Below, in pieces: positions 22,360 through 30,742 of a DNA stretch of 64,000 nt (position 1 is the stretch's first letter; each line of letters opens with the position of its first letter). Under the pieces are notes generated by a model. It saw only the letters and a program-made list of their open reading frames with translations. It did no database searches and was not told the DNA's origin. The stretch is from Hyphomicrobiales bacterium. GTDB taxonomy: Bacteria > Pseudomonadota > Alphaproteobacteria > Rhizobiales > Rhizobiaceae. The stretch is taken from contig UBXG01000005.1 in the NCBI GenBank assembly GCA_900469475.1, positions 682,001 through 746,000 on the forward strand, given 5' to 3'. The position numbers and the translations under genes were made by a program.

Positions 22360-22554
22360 CTAGCTTAATCGGGCAATCGTATCGTCGAGGGTGTCGATCG
22401 CGAGTTGTTCACGGGCGATCATGTCGTCAAGATCGATGACCTCTCCAATCTGTTTCGCGTCAATGCCCTGCGTCTTCATCGCCAGCAGTTCGTTGCGATG
22501 GGCGATCTTTTCGCCTCTGATTTTGATAAGCTTCAAGCGAAAATCATCATTCAT
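22360..22554 (-). CDS. Small helical protein of unknown function
   Basis: A 64-aa acidic and basic protein without cysteine, almost certainly all helix (for example AREQLAIDTLDDTIARL at the end). No known domain is recognised. ATG 22554 follows GGAGG with an 8-base gap; a TTG at 22560 is in frame but too close to that site. It lies 38 bases past the regulator gene at 21899-22321, tail to tail, so the two are convergent. Confidence 0.6.
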   Translation of the reverse strand: MNDDFRLKLIKIRGEKIAHRNELLAMKTQGIDAKQIGEVIDLDDMIAREQLAIDTLDDTIARLS

Positions 22555-22634
22555 CTCCAATTCCTCCGTTTAGAATGAAGTATCGCCATTTCCGGACTGC
22601 TTTCGTTCCCCAGCTCGTCTCGTCTCCCTCAATC

Positions 22635-22850
22635 TCAGTCGTGCCCACGGCCGCGATAGGTCGTAGGAACGCCGGCTTTCTCATGGCATTGCGCTAAGGT
22701 TTCCAGCCAACCCGCCAACCCTTCCGGGACTTTGGCATTTCCAGCTTCCAGCGCCTCCACCCATGACAGGTCACATTGCAGAGCGCTCGCCAGATTGATG
22801 GGCGTCCAGCGTATATGCAAAAGGCATTCTGAAAAGCGCTCCGGTGTCAT
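22635..22850 (-). CDS. Small HTH-like protein
   Basis: A 71-aa protein with a short helix-turn-helix pattern: MTPERFSECLLHIRWTPINL and ALQCDLSWVEALEAGNAKVP, followed by LAGWLETLAQCHE. This resembles a minimal XRE domain with a degenerate first helix. ATG 22850 follows GGGGGA at 6 bases. The gene is minus-strand and 80 bases upstream of the 64-aa gene, so both may be in one transcript. DNA binding is inferred only. Confidence 0.65.
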   Translation of the reverse strand: MTPERFSECLLHIRWTPINLASALQCDLSWVEALEAGNAKVPEGLAGWLETLAQCHEKAGVPTTYRGRGHD

Positions 22851-23112
22851 GCATCTTCCCCCTGTCAAAAGAGTTTCACGGTGCCAGAGAGGGGCGCGAA
22901 GTCAAGTGACCAGGGAAATACGACGGCTGTTCCGGCCCATCAGGGTAGGTGAACTACCTCTCGGCATGAATTTCGCGAATAACTTGTGTGGGAAACGGGG
23001 GCAGCATCGCAATATTCCCGACGCTTTGATCGGTTCGCGTGTCGTCAGCGGGCGGACGATGGCGTGAAAGATAATGTGATACTGAAGAAAGCGTTAGCTA
23101 CGCATTGTTTTA
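22851..23112 (+). other. Intergenic region with no gene
   Basis: About 260 bases between the small HTH gene and the tRNA terminator. I find no convincing reading frame with a ribosome site and no strong hairpin. It should hold the minus-strand promoter for 22635-22850 at its left end. Confidence 0.5.
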
Positions 23113-23141
23113 AAAACAAAAAACCCGGCCAAAGCCGGGTT
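23113..23141 (-). terminator. Intrinsic terminator after tRNA-Leu
   Basis: On the minus strand AACCCGGC-TTTG-GCCGGGTT is followed by TTTTGTTTTTA. The stem starts 3 bases after the CCA of the tRNA, so it ends the tRNA transcript. Confidence 0.9.
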
Positions 23142-23143
23142 CT

Positions 23144-23228
23144 TGGTGCGGTCGAGAAGACTCGAACTTCCACGGGTTGCCCCACAGCGACCTCAACGCT
23201 GCGCGTCTACCAATTCCGCCACGACCGC
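23144..23228 (-). tRNA. tRNA-Leu (anticodon GAG)
   Basis: The minus strand folds into a class II tRNA with a long variable arm, 85 bases including an encoded CCA end. The acceptor stem is GCGGTCG paired with CGACCGC. The anticodon arm is CAGCG-TTGAGGT-CGCTG, giving anticodon GAG for CUC and CUU codons. The T-arm has GTTCGAGTC, and the D-arm contains GGTAGACGC. It is a single tRNA, not part of a cluster. Confidence 0.97.
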
Positions 23229-23465
23229 ATCGTGGTAGGCCGGATTGCTCCGGCGCGGCTGCATGTAGCAAAAGCATTCGGGGGGCACAAGAGCGATATG
23301 TCAGTTTTTTTAAATTCCTTCACAGCTCCTCCGATTTGACATGTGCGAATGCCGCCGAAACGCCTTACATGTTTGAATTCCCGCTCGAATGGCGCCATAT
23401 GTGGACAACCCGTCGGCGCGCAGGATTTCCACACATGCGGCCTGCCGCGCGCAAAGGACTGCCAT

Positions 23466-24188
23466 ATGCTTCGCACCGAACTTTCTCACCAGATGTTTCC
23501 CGTTCAAGGTACGCCGCCCGTCCGCTGGCGGATCAGTGACGGTCTCGTGCCTTATGAGGAGGCGGTTGCCACCATGGAGGCGGAGGTAGCCGCGATTGCC
23601 GAAGGGCAGGCGCCGGAGCTCGTCTGGCTGGTCGAACATCCTCCGCTCTATACGGCGGGCACCAGCGCCGATGCCGCCGATCTGATCGAACCGGATCGAT
23701 TCCCGGTCTTTGCGACCGGACGCGGGGGCGAATATACCTATCACGGGCCAGGGCAGCGCGTCGCCTATGTCATGCTGGACCTCAAGCGTCGCCGACAGGA
23801 TATCCGCGCCTTTGTCGGCGCGCTCGAAGAGGTCATCATTCGCACGCTTGATTCGATGAACGTGCGCGGCGAGCGGCGAGAGGATCGAGTTGGCGTTTGG
23901 GTCAGGCGCCCGGAGAAGCCCACTCTGACAGACGGCACCGTGGCTGAGGACAAGATTGCGGCGCTCGGCATCCGCGTGCGCAAATGGGTAACGTTTCACG
24001 GCCTTTCGCTGAACGTCGACCCCGATCTCGGGCATTTCACCGGCATCATTCCTTGCGGAATTTCGGCCTATGGCGTTACCAGCCTCGTCGATCTCGGCTT
24101 GCCGGTCATGATGGCGGATGTCGACATTCGCCTGCGTGAGGCGTTCGAACAGGTCTTCGGCGAAACCGTCAATGACGCGCGAAGGTGA
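23466..24188 (+). CDS. lipB: Octanoyl-[ACP]:protein octanoyltransferase LipB
   Basis: A 240-aa enzyme that moves octanoate from ACP to lipoyl domains, before LipA inserts sulfur. Motifs are [51 protein letters not shown], and the acyl-thioester cysteine in [14 protein letters not shown]. The length suits the family. ATG 23466 follows AAAGGA; an earlier in-frame ATG at 23343 would add 41 residues that do not match. The target GcvH is encoded in this window. Confidence 0.96.
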   Translation: MLRTELSHQMFPVQGTPPVRWRISDGLVPYEEAVATMEAEVAAIAEGQAPELVWLVEHPPLYTAGTSADAADLIEPDRFPVFATGRGGEYTYHGPGQRVAYVMLDLKRRRQDIRAFVGALEEVIIRTLDSMNVRGERREDRVGVWVRRPEKPTLTDGTVAEDKIAALGIRVRKWVTFHGLSLNVDPDLGHFTGIIPCGISAYGVTSLVDLGLPVMMADVDIRLREAFEQVFGETVNDARR

Positions 24189-24243
24189 TCGGCGATCGTC
24201 CGAAGACGATGCCGGATGTTGCGACGAATTTTAGTGCTAAGCA

Positions 24244-24265
24244 GGACGGGTCAAACGACCTGTCC
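24244..24265 (+). terminator. Hairpin after lipB, weak terminator
   Basis: GGACGGGTC-AAAC-GACCTGTCC forms a 9-bp stem with one G-U pair, 55 bases past the lipB stop. Only a short, T-poor tail follows (GATTTGATGG), so termination is uncertain. It also lies just beyond the end of the small minus-strand gene. Confidence 0.4.
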
Positions 24266-24284
24266 GATTTGATGGCGAAAACTG

Positions 24285-24452
24285 CTATAGCTCGCAGGAG
24301 CGCTCTTCGGCGTCCTCTACCATCGGTACTTCCGACTCATTCGGAATGAACCGTTTCGATCTTTCCAAAAGATCGATCCTGTCTTCTGCCTTGAGAAGAT
24401 CATGCAGTTTCTGATCGCTTAGGATATTGTCGCCAGTATCATGCGAGGTCAT
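24285..24452 (-). CDS. Small acidic protein of unknown function
   Basis: A 55-aa, mostly acidic protein (SDQKLHDLLKAEDRIDLLER in the middle), probably helical, ending in SCEL. The start, ATG 24452, follows AAGGAGTTACCCGC, a good ribosome site, which is the main support for a real gene. I recognise no family. It is convergent with lipB. Confidence 0.55.
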   Translation of the reverse strand: MTSHDTGDNILSDQKLHDLLKAEDRIDLLERSKRFIPNESEVPMVEDAEERSCEL

Positions 24453-25036
24453 GCGGGTAACTCCTTGACCTCTGCAGGCGAGAGTAATCATCTCTCTCAG
24501 CCGCTAGCGCCTACGGGTTCGGTAGCCAACGGTGATATAAGCCTATACTCATTTGAATGCTGTGGCGAGTCTTTTGGCGCGTTGTCTCTCGATGGCCTTA
24601 TCTGCCAGAAAAACGTCTGAAAGAAAAATGCCCTGGAAGGGAGAGCATCCAGGGCATAGAGAGGGGAACTGCATGACGTGAAGTAGGGCGAGGTGCCCAC
24701 ACTTCAAGACCGAAGCTCACGATAGGTTGTATTTGGTCTGGGATCACCCTTGCCCAAGCGTATCGCTGGTCGCGAATGACGGAAGTAAAATTGCAATGTG
24801 AATTGGCACCATCGATTCTTCCATCTCCGGCTGAACTCAACACAGCGATGAACCGCCATCCAGGATTGCTGCTTCAGTCAAGTCACTCTTTTCGATAGCT
24901 ATTTTTGTACAGTTTGCGTTCATGTTCGTCCGCATATGGTGTCTTCCGTCGCCCCCAGATCGCGTGTCGATTGACAATCGATGGGGACGATACGATTAAT
25001 AGTTTCGACATTCGTCATAGAGCGGAGGAAATGCCA
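24453..25036 (-). other. Long intergenic region with a candidate sRNA
   Basis: About 580 bases without a convincing protein gene. The frames present have poor codon use and no ribosome site. The minus strand carries a perfect terminator hairpin at 24628-24657, annotated separately. The right end should hold the promoter of the secreted protein at 25037, whose GGAGG is at 25023-25027. Confidence 0.55.
24619..24850 (-). ncRNA. Candidate small RNA ending in a strong terminator
   Basis: On the minus strand ATGCCCTGGA-(10-base loop)-TCCAGGGCAT is followed by TTTTCTTTC, a textbook intrinsic terminator (24628-24657). No protein gene lies upstream on this strand for more than 380 bases, so it most likely ends an untranslated RNA. 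The 5' end is a guess. A CTTGAC -35-like element sits at 24882-24877, but the -10 is poor. The transcript would contain a pyrimidine-rich CACCTCGCCCTACTTCACG that could pair with ribosome sites. Not matched to any known family. Confidence 0.5.
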
Positions 25037-25573
25037 ATGACAAGTCGTGCCATTCTGTTGATGTCTTTTGCGTCTCTCACAGTTGTAGGCTCGATGGGCC
25101 TCGCTTCTTCGGCTTCTGCGCTAACCATGAAAGAGTGCAGCGCCAAATATCAGGCTGCCAAAACTGCTGGTACCTTGAACGGCCAGAAGTGGAATGACTT
25201 CCGCACAACGCAGTGCAGCGCGGACGCCAGCGCCACCACGACCACCGCTCCCGCAACCACTGCACCAGCAGCTACGACGCCTGCCAAGCCAGCGAAGACC
25301 ACTGCGGCAGCCAAGGTCGACGCCAACGAGCCCGACGCTACCAAGCCGCCGGCAGCAGAACCGGCAAAGCCGACCACGGCTGCCCCGGCCGGCGTAACCT
25401 TCCCCGCAAAGGTCGACCCGAAATATGCTACAGAGACGCCCGGCAAGGGCCGCTTCCACACCTGCGTCGACGCCTATAACGCCGCCAAGGCCAGCAATTC
25501 GCTCGGCGGCCTGAAGTGGATCCAGAAGGGCGGCGGCTATTACAGCCTCTGCAATACCAAGCTCAAGGGCTGA
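25037..25573 (+). CDS. Secreted protein with duplicated Cys-Tyr-AAK-KW-Cys module
   Basis: A 178-aa protein with a signal peptide cut after about residue 28 (SSASA). The mature protein has two copies of one module: C34 to C60 and C143 to C172, each with the spacing C-x3-Y-x-A-A-K-x4-L-x-G-x-K-W. They are joined by about 75 residues of Ala/Thr/Pro/Lys-rich sequence typical of a flexible linker. Each module probably closes a disulfide in the periplasm. I know no assigned function. ATG 25037 is placed 8-9 bases after GGAGG; ATG 25031 is too near that site. Confidence 0.8.
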   Translation: MTSRAILLMSFASLTVVGSMGLASSASALTMKECSAKYQAAKTAGTLNGQKWNDFRTTQCSADASATTTTAPATTAPAATTPAKPAKTTAAAKVDANEPDATKPPAAEPAKPTTAAPAGVTFPAKVDPKYATETPGKGRFHTCVDAYNAAKASNSLGGLKWIQKGGGYYSLCNTKLKG

Positions 25574-25595
25574 TTGCGGATCCAACCTCTTGCAG

Positions 25596-25627
25596 AACGG
25601 GCGCCTTTGGGCGCCCGTTTCTGTTTG
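25596..25627 (+). terminator. Bidirectional intrinsic terminator
   Basis: AACGGGCGCC-TTTG-GGCGCCCGTT is a perfect 10-bp stem followed by TCTGTTTG on the plus strand. It lies between the secreted-protein gene and the convergent deformylase-like gene, whose stop is at 25634, and can serve both. Confidence 0.8.
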
Positions 25628-25633
25628 CTTATA

Positions 25634-26128
25634 TCAATCCCGCATCTTCTCCCATTTTTTCACCAATCGGTCGCGCTTGAGCTTGGAAAGCCGCTGCAGC
25701 CAGAAAATGCCGTCAAGCTGGTCAATCTCGTGCTGGATGCAGATGGCCAGAAAGTCATACGCCTCGGCTTCATGGGTTTCGCCGGCGATATCCAGATAGC
25801 GAAAGCGGATCGATTTCGGTCTGACGATCTCCTCCGTCGCTCCGGGCATGGAAACGCTACCCTCCGTATGCCGTGTGGTCTCTGCCGACGACCACAGAAT
25901 TTCCGGATTGATATAGATGCGCACGCCATCCTCGCGGCTGAGTTCGATCACGACGACCCGCTTGAGAACGCCGATATGCGGGCCGGTGATGCCGACGCCA
26001 GGCGCGGCCCGCATGGTGTCCAACAGATCATCGACAAGCATCCGCAGATTGTCGTCGAAGGCCGTGACGGCCGTGGAGGGGCTTCGCAATAGCGGATCGG
26101 GGAAGCGGATGATGGGGCGGACAGACAC
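25634..26128 (-). CDS. Peptide-deformylase-like protein with altered metal site
   Basis: A 164-aa protein with the whole deformylase fold pattern but changed catalytic motifs. Motif 1, normally GxGxAAxQ, reads GVGITGPHIG. Motif 2, normally EGCLS, reads EGSVSMPG, so the metal-binding Cys is Ser91. Motif 3, normally HExDH, is QHEIDQLDG: H133 and E134 remain but the second His is Gln137. Two of three metal ligands are thus lost. It may be inactive, bind metal differently, or act on another substrate. The reading frame is intact and well coded, so it is not a decayed gene. The housekeeping def is presumably elsewhere. Confidence 0.88.
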   Translation of the reverse strand: MSVRPIIRFPDPLLRSPSTAVTAFDDNLRMLVDDLLDTMRAAPGVGITGPHIGVLKRVVVIELSREDGVRIYINPEILWSSAETTRHTEGSVSMPGATEEIVRPKSIRFRYLDIAGETHEAEAYDFLAICIQHEIDQLDGIFWLQRLSKLKRDRLVKKWEKMRD

Positions 26129-26378
26129 GGCACTCTCTAGCGGAACTGGAGGACATGGGTAGGAGGCCTGCCAGGATAAGGGGAAGATGATAGCAATGCC
26201 ACCGCCTTGGTGGCCGCGTTTCCCATCGCATTGATTCGTGCATTCGAATCGCTGAGGCGTCTGCTGTCTCTATGACCATTCCCATCGAATTTACGGGAAA
26301 TTTCGCCCTCTCAGGCCCTGTGGGCCTATGATTTAGCGCTGCACTGGCGGGTTGAGAACTGACTGCAACCCGTCAAAA
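26129..26378. other. Intergenic region between divergent genes
   Basis: About 250 bases between the deformylase-like gene and the MerR operator. It holds only a small AGGCCC-TGT-GGGCCT hairpin near 26315 and no credible gene. The promoter of the deformylase-like gene should lie at the left end. Confidence 0.45.
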
Positions 26379-26400
26379 TTGACTATTACGTAAAAGTCAA
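26379..26400 (+). promoter_or_regulatory. Inverted-repeat operator for MerR-type regulator
   Basis: TTGACT-N10-AGTCAA is a 22-base near-perfect palindrome with core TTACGTAA; only one base pair breaks the symmetry. It lies 34 bases before the start of the MerR gene and resembles LiuR-type operators, which are palindromes centred on TTACGTAA. Autoregulation is the likely role. Confidence 0.75.
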
Positions 26401-26433
26401 TATTATGCTGGTCAGCAGATTAGGGGCGGATTC

Positions 26434-26823
26434 TTGGTCGACGGATACTATAGCATAACGGAGCTCACTCGGGAATTCGGGGTTTCGACCCGGACGTTGA
26501 GGTTCTATGAGGACGAGGGCCTCATTCATCCTGAGCGCAGGGGCCGAACGCGCCTGTTTCGCCCGGCCGACCGGCGTCTGATCATGGAAATTCTGCGCGG
26601 CCGCCGCATCGGCTTCACCATTGCCGAAATTCGCGAGATCATACAGGTCTACAAGGAGCCTCCAGGCGAGATCGGCCAGCTGAAGCTGCTAATGAAACGC
26701 GTCGACGAAAAGCGCGACGAGCTGCGTCAGAAGCGCAAGGATATCGACGATACGCTGAGCGAACTCGACAATGTCGAGGAAGCCTGCCTAGGGCGCCTGG
26801 CCGAAATCGGCGTGGGGACTTGA
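26434..26823 (+). CDS. MerR-family regulator, LiuR-like
   Basis: A 129-aa regulator with the MerR DNA-binding domain (YYSITELTREFGVSTRTLRF, YEDEGLIHPERRGRTRLF, RPADRRLIMEILRGRRIGFT) and a coiled-coil C-terminus (LLMKRVDEKRDELRQKRKDI). It lacks the cysteines of metal-sensing MerR proteins. Its N-terminal block is close to that of the branched-chain-catabolism regulators LiuR/IvdR. The start is taken as TTG 26434; no stronger start is near. No isovaleryl-CoA genes lie beside it, so its regulon must be elsewhere. Confidence 0.85.
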   Translation: MVDGYYSITELTREFGVSTRTLRFYEDEGLIHPERRGRTRLFRPADRRLIMEILRGRRIGFTIAEIREIIQVYKEPPGEIGQLKLLMKRVDEKRDELRQKRKDIDDTLSELDNVEEACLGRLAEIGVGT

Positions 26824-26846
26824 TCCGCTATTAAGCGCTCAGCTTT

Positions 26847-27320
26847 TCAAAACCAGCGGCGCGTCCGTTTGCAATAAAACTCGAATTCGCAGCCGAATCG
26901 CGAGAGGAGATGCATCTCCTCGCAGCGGATGACGAGCAAGGTCGTCAAGGCGGCCGCCACGGCTGCCATGACCAGGAACCAGAGATTGCCGATCAGAAGG
27001 CCGAAGCTTGCGGTCAGCAAGGTATAGCCGAGATAGGTTGGGTTGCGGGTGAAACGAAAGGGGCCGGTGGTCACCAAATGCGCTGTGCAGCGCTGCGTCA
27101 GAACGGTTGTGCGGCGTTCCAGCAGTGTCTTGACGGCCCAGACATTCAATGTCACCGAGATGGCGGTCAGGAGCGCGCCAACCACCCATGCAACCAGCGC
27201 CCAAATGAAGGGCAAAGGCAAGGGATACCATCGCTGCAGGGATAGCGCCGCTATGACGGCGAGGCTATAGAGCAGCGGCGGCCACGGAAAACTCAGCGAC
27301 TTCGAACGATAGGCATTCAT
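26847..27320 (-). CDS. Isoprenylcysteine methyltransferase-like membrane protein
   Basis: A 157-aa inner-membrane protein with four to five hydrophobic segments. The block HLVTTGPFRFTRNPTYLGY is the SAM-binding motif of the ICMT/PEMT-like membrane methyltransferases, and RCEEMHLLSRFG near the end carries the conserved Glu. The substrate in bacteria of this type is unknown. The gene is convergent with merR, 23 bases apart. It lies 12 bases after the DUF1624 gene on the same strand, so the two are probably co-transcribed. Confidence 0.8.
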   Translation of the reverse strand: MNAYRSKSLSFPWPPLLYSLAVIAALSLQRWYPLPLPFIWALVAWVVGALLTAISVTLNVWAVKTLLERRTTVLTQRCTAHLVTTGPFRFTRNPTYLGYTLLTASFGLLIGNLWFLVMAAVAAALTTLLVIRCEEMHLLSRFGCEFEFYCKRTRRWF

Positions 27321-27332
27321 AGAATAACCCTG

Positions 27333-28322
27333 TCATTGCGCTTCATCCGTGCATTGTATCGCGATTCGGCTTACGCGTTCATCGCTATCTGCTTTGATCG
27401 CCCCTGATTCCAGCGATTTGAAGAGGTTCTGAGCCTGCAACTTGTCGAGCGTGCATTGGCAGAAGCTGCGGCACATGGCTTCGCTGCCCGATCGCGTGCA
27501 TGAAGCCACGCATTGCCTGATATAGCCGACCGTCGGGTCCTGCGGTGGCGCAGGAGCGACCAGGGACAACAGATAGACGAGGCCGAAAAGAACCGGCTGG
27601 TGAACCAGATAGAAGATCAGGCTGTGACGGCCTGCGCGCGCAACGAGATTGCGGCCAGGCCCGAATTTTGCGAGATGCTTCAGCCAGCCGAGAGAGAGTG
27701 CCAATTGCGCGATGCCGAGGCCGAACAGAAATGGCGTCAGCCACGGGAAGAGCGGCACATAGTCGTTCGAGCGCTGGATATTTTCCGAAAGCCCTACCCA
27801 CCATAGCCACGGCGTGTCGAAGAACGTCGAATGCAGCGACAACGGTGCGATGACGTTGTCGATTACGATGCCGACGGTGAGCAATGCCGCGACCAAAAGC
27901 GTCAAGAATGCGGGCAGGCGCAGGAACAGGAGGCCGATAAGGCTCGCCGCCGCGATACCGTGCAGGATGCCGAAGAAGATCCACTCGTCGCTCATGCCGA
28001 TGAAGGTGACGAGTGAGATTGCGGCAGCTGCAGCGACAATCATGCCCAGCCGTCGCCAATAGGACCGCCAGCGAATTTCCGGCGTATTGGCAAGCACGAG
28101 ACTGAAGCCAGCCAGGAACAGGAAGGTACTGGCAATGGCGCGTGCATAGAGCTTCAGCCAGCCGGTTTCCGCCGTCCCAGAATCAAGATAGCCGAAGAAT
28201 TCGAAATCCCAGGTGCCATGATAGCTCGCCATGGCGAGCAGGGCAGCACCGCGCGCCGTATCCAGAATGCCGATGCGAGGCGTCTTTTGCGCAACGTCGG
28301 CGCTCGCGGCGATGGCGGCCAT
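27333..28322 (-). CDS. DUF1624 heparan-alpha-glucosaminide acetyltransferase-like membrane protein
   Basis: A 329-aa membrane protein with eight to nine helices. RIGILDTARGAALLAMASYH matches the start of the DUF1624/HGSNAT-like acyltransferase family; RHSLIFYLVHQPVLFGL is a further family block. The last 75 residues, after the helices, are soluble and hold a Cys-rich piece (CVASCTRSGSEAMCRSFCQC), presumably in the periplasm. ATG 28322 has AAAGGA 8-9 bases before it; upstream in-frame ATGs at 28343 and 28388 are possible. The acyl acceptor is unknown. Confidence 0.75.
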   Translation of the reverse strand: MAAIAASADVAQKTPRIGILDTARGAALLAMASYHGTWDFEFFGYLDSGTAETGWLKLYARAIASTFLFLAGFSLVLANTPEIRWRSYWRRLGMIVAAAAAISLVTFIGMSDEWIFFGILHGIAAASLIGLLFLRLPAFLTLLVAALLTVGIVIDNVIAPLSLHSTFFDTPWLWWVGLSENIQRSNDYVPLFPWLTPFLFGLGIAQLALSLGWLKHLAKFGPGRNLVARAGRHSLIFYLVHQPVLFGLVYLLSLVAPAPPQDPTVGYIRQCVASCTRSGSEAMCRSFCQCTLDKLQAQNLFKSLESGAIKADSDERVSRIAIQCTDEAQ

Positions 28323-28384
28323 TACGGAAGTCCTTTCAGGCATGAATTCAAGTCTTTGCAGCGACACGGGCCGACGCGGCCTTG

Positions 28385-29077
28385 TCATGGCATATCGCCA
28401 TCCATGATGGCCAGACGGGCGTCGGAAAAAAACTGACGGCGGATCAGCACCACGATGATGAAAATCGTCGTCGCCATGAAGACATAGGGGCTCAGAAACC
28501 AGCCGAGATAACCGATGGACAGGAAGATTGCCCTGAGGCCGGCATTGAAATTGCGCGCGGCAATGATGTTCATGCGCACTACGCGCTCGGCGGCTCTTTC
28601 CGCGGCCAACGGATCAAGGATGGCATCTTCGCGCATCGGCAGGGAGCCGAAGAGAATGGTGCAATAGTTGAACAGGCGATAGGCCCAGCCGAATTTGAAA
28701 AAGGCATAGCCGAAAAGGCAGCCAAGTCCGGCTACCTTGATTTCAAAGGCTGCCCGACCGCCATTGAGTATGAACGGCATATCCGAAAAGAAGGCGTTGA
28801 TCTTGTCGGTGGCGCCGAGAAGCGCAAAACAGCTGCCGATGGCGAAGATTGATGTGGAGGCAAAGAAGCCGGTGCCGTTCTGCAGGCCTGAGAGGATCTG
28901 CGTGTCGATCATCTTCAGGTCGCGGCGCAGCGAGTTGTATATCCATTCGCGGCGCCGCTCGTTCATCGCCAGCGTCAGGCTTGTACGATTGAAGAAGCTG
29001 GCGCTGCTGGTGATCCAGTTCAGCGCGACCCAGAGACAGATGAAAAGGGCGAGGGCGACATAGTCGGCAGTCGTCAT
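28385..29077 (-). CDS. DUF599 membrane protein
   Basis: A 230-aa protein of the DUF599 family with about five hydrophobic segments: one at the N-terminus (VALALFICLWVALNW), others around residues 70, 115 and 195. MNERRREWIYNSLRRDLKMI and NGTGFFASTSIFAIG are family blocks. AARNFNAGLRAIFLS follows before the last helix. Function is unknown. It starts the group DUF599, DUF1624, ICMT-like on the minus strand and is divergent from sdaA. Confidence 0.8.
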   Translation of the reverse strand: MTTADYVALALFICLWVALNWITSSASFFNRTSLTLAMNERRREWIYNSLRRDLKMIDTQILSGLQNGTGFFASTSIFAIGSCFALLGATDKINAFFSDMPFILNGGRAAFEIKVAGLGCLFGYAFFKFGWAYRLFNYCTILFGSLPMREDAILDPLAAERAAERVVRMNIIAARNFNAGLRAIFLSIGYLGWFLSPYVFMATTIFIIVVLIRRQFFSDARLAIMDGDMP

Positions 29078-29274
29078 AAAGGCAGGTTCTCCAGATCAAT
29101 CCGATGTGGACTGTAGCTTAGCGCGAGCCGCGCGCAATGGCCTTCTGTTTGCTTCTCGAATGCCTATATGTAATGTCGCTGCCATGAAATCCGATGTCGG
29201 CCAATCGCCGTGCAAGCTTGCCGCGATAGCGTAGCCTTGCCGGAAATCGATTTGCCTGGAGGCACCAAAGGTCC

Positions 29275-30684
29275 ATGTTTCTCTCAGTTTTTGATGTGTT
29301 CAAGATCGGCGTGGGACCGTCCAGCTCGCACACGATGGGGCCGATGTCGGCCGCGAATCGCTTCCTGGACCTCTTGCTGTCGAACGAGTGGCCGCGGCCG
29401 TCTTCGAATGTGCATGTTGAGTCGATCAAGGTCAGCCTGCATGGTTCGCTGGCGCATACGGGGATCGGCCACGGCACGGGCAGGGCTGTCATCCTCGGTC
29501 TGATGGGCGAAAAGCCCGACAGCGTCGATCCCGATCATATGGATGCCATTATCGACGAAGTGGAGCGCAGCGGACGCATCACGCCGCCAGGTCATCCGAC
29601 CTATCAATTCCAGCCCAAGACCGATCTGATCTTCGACAAGAAGGTGCTGCTGCCTGGCCATGCCAACGGCATGAGTTTTTCTGCTTTCGACAGGGATGAT
29701 CGCCTGCTCCTGAAGCGCATCTATTATTCCGTCGGCGGCGGTTTCGTCGTCACCGATACGGAATTGGAGCAGATGAAGGCCGATCGGAAGAAGCCGGCTG
29801 CAGCCGGCGAACGCGTTCCTTTCCCCTTTGCCACCGCCAAGCAGATGCTTGAAATGTCCGAGCGCTCCGGCCTTTCGATCGCGCAGATGAAGCGCGCCAA
29901 TGAAGAAACGCGCATGAGCGCCGAAGAGCTGGACGCCGGGCTTGATCGTATCTGGGCGGCCATGAGCAGTTGTATCGATCGCGGCCTCAAGGTGGACGGC
30001 ATCATGCCGGGCGGCCTGAAGGTCCGCCGGCGTGCCCGCGCCATTCACGACAAGCTGCAGCAGGAATGGCGCAGCAACCGGATCAATCCGCTACTCGCCA
30101 ATGACTGGCTGAGCGTCTATGCCATGGCGGTCAACGAAGAGAATGCGGCCGGCGGACGCGTGGTGACGGCGCCGACCAATGGTGCGGCCGGCGTCATTCC
30201 TGCTACGATCCGCTACTATCAGCACTTCCACGAGGATTGGGATCAGGACGGCATTCGCAACTATCTTCTGACGGCTGCCGCCGTCGGCGGCATCATCAAG
30301 CATAATGCCTCGATTTCCGGCGCCGAAGTCGGCTGTCAGGGCGAGGTCGGTTCGGCGGCTGCGATGGCGGCGGCCGGGCTTGCGGCCGTGATGGGTGCGA
30401 CGCCGGAACAGATCGAAAATGCCGCAGAAATCGCGCTGGAACATCATCTTGGCATGACCTGCGATCCGGTCGCCGGACTGGTGCAAGTGCCGTGCATCGA
30501 ACGAAACGCACTCGGTGCGGTCAAGGCGGTCACTGCTGCCTCACTAGCCATTAAGGGCGACGGCCAGCATTTCGTGCCGCTCGATGCCTGCATCGAAACT
30601 ATGCGTCAGACGGGTCACGACATGAGCGAGAAATATAAGGAAACCTCCACCGGCGGCCTGGCGGTCAACGTCGTGGAATGCTGA
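29275..30684 (+). CDS. sdaA: L-serine ammonia-lyase (Fe-S)
   Basis: A 469-aa single-chain L-serine dehydratase that makes pyruvate and ammonia from serine with a [4Fe-4S] cluster. The N-terminal SDH_beta domain starts [19 protein letters not shown]. The C-terminal SDH_alpha domain has [33 protein letters not shown] and [18 protein letters not shown], the last two holding cluster cysteines. ATG 29275 follows CTGGAGGCACCAAAGG. Serine comes in part from glycine, so it may link with gcvTHP, but no glycine riboswitch is seen here. Confidence 0.96.
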   Translation: MFLSVFDVFKIGVGPSSSHTMGPMSAANRFLDLLLSNEWPRPSSNVHVESIKVSLHGSLAHTGIGHGTGRAVILGLMGEKPDSVDPDHMDAIIDEVERSGRITPPGHPTYQFQPKTDLIFDKKVLLPGHANGMSFSAFDRDDRLLLKRIYYSVGGGFVVTDTELEQMKADRKKPAAAGERVPFPFATAKQMLEMSERSGLSIAQMKRANEETRMSAEELDAGLDRIWAAMSSCIDRGLKVDGIMPGGLKVRRRARAIHDKLQQEWRSNRINPLLANDWLSVYAMAVNEENAAGGRVVTAPTNGAAGVIPATIRYYQHFHEDWDQDGIRNYLLTAAAVGGIIKHNASISGAEVGCQGEVGSAAAMAAAGLAAVMGATPEQIENAAEIALEHHLGMTCDPVAGLVQVPCIERNALGAVKAVTAASLAIKGDGQHFVPLDACIETMRQTGHDMSEKYKETSTGGLAVNVVEC

Positions 30685-30742
30685 GTGTGGACGCCTGATC
30701 TAAAAGCTTGACGCTGCCGGTCAAAAGGACTTCAACGGCACT

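Noticed and set aside
23395..23445. TGTGGACAA and TTTCCACA elements before lipB suggesting DnaA boxes
   Set aside because: Only two imperfect matches, no cluster and no replication gene nearby; not enough for an origin.
24598..24843. 81-codon minus-strand frame over the candidate sRNA
   Set aside because: No ribosome site, poor codon use and the terminator stem lies inside it.
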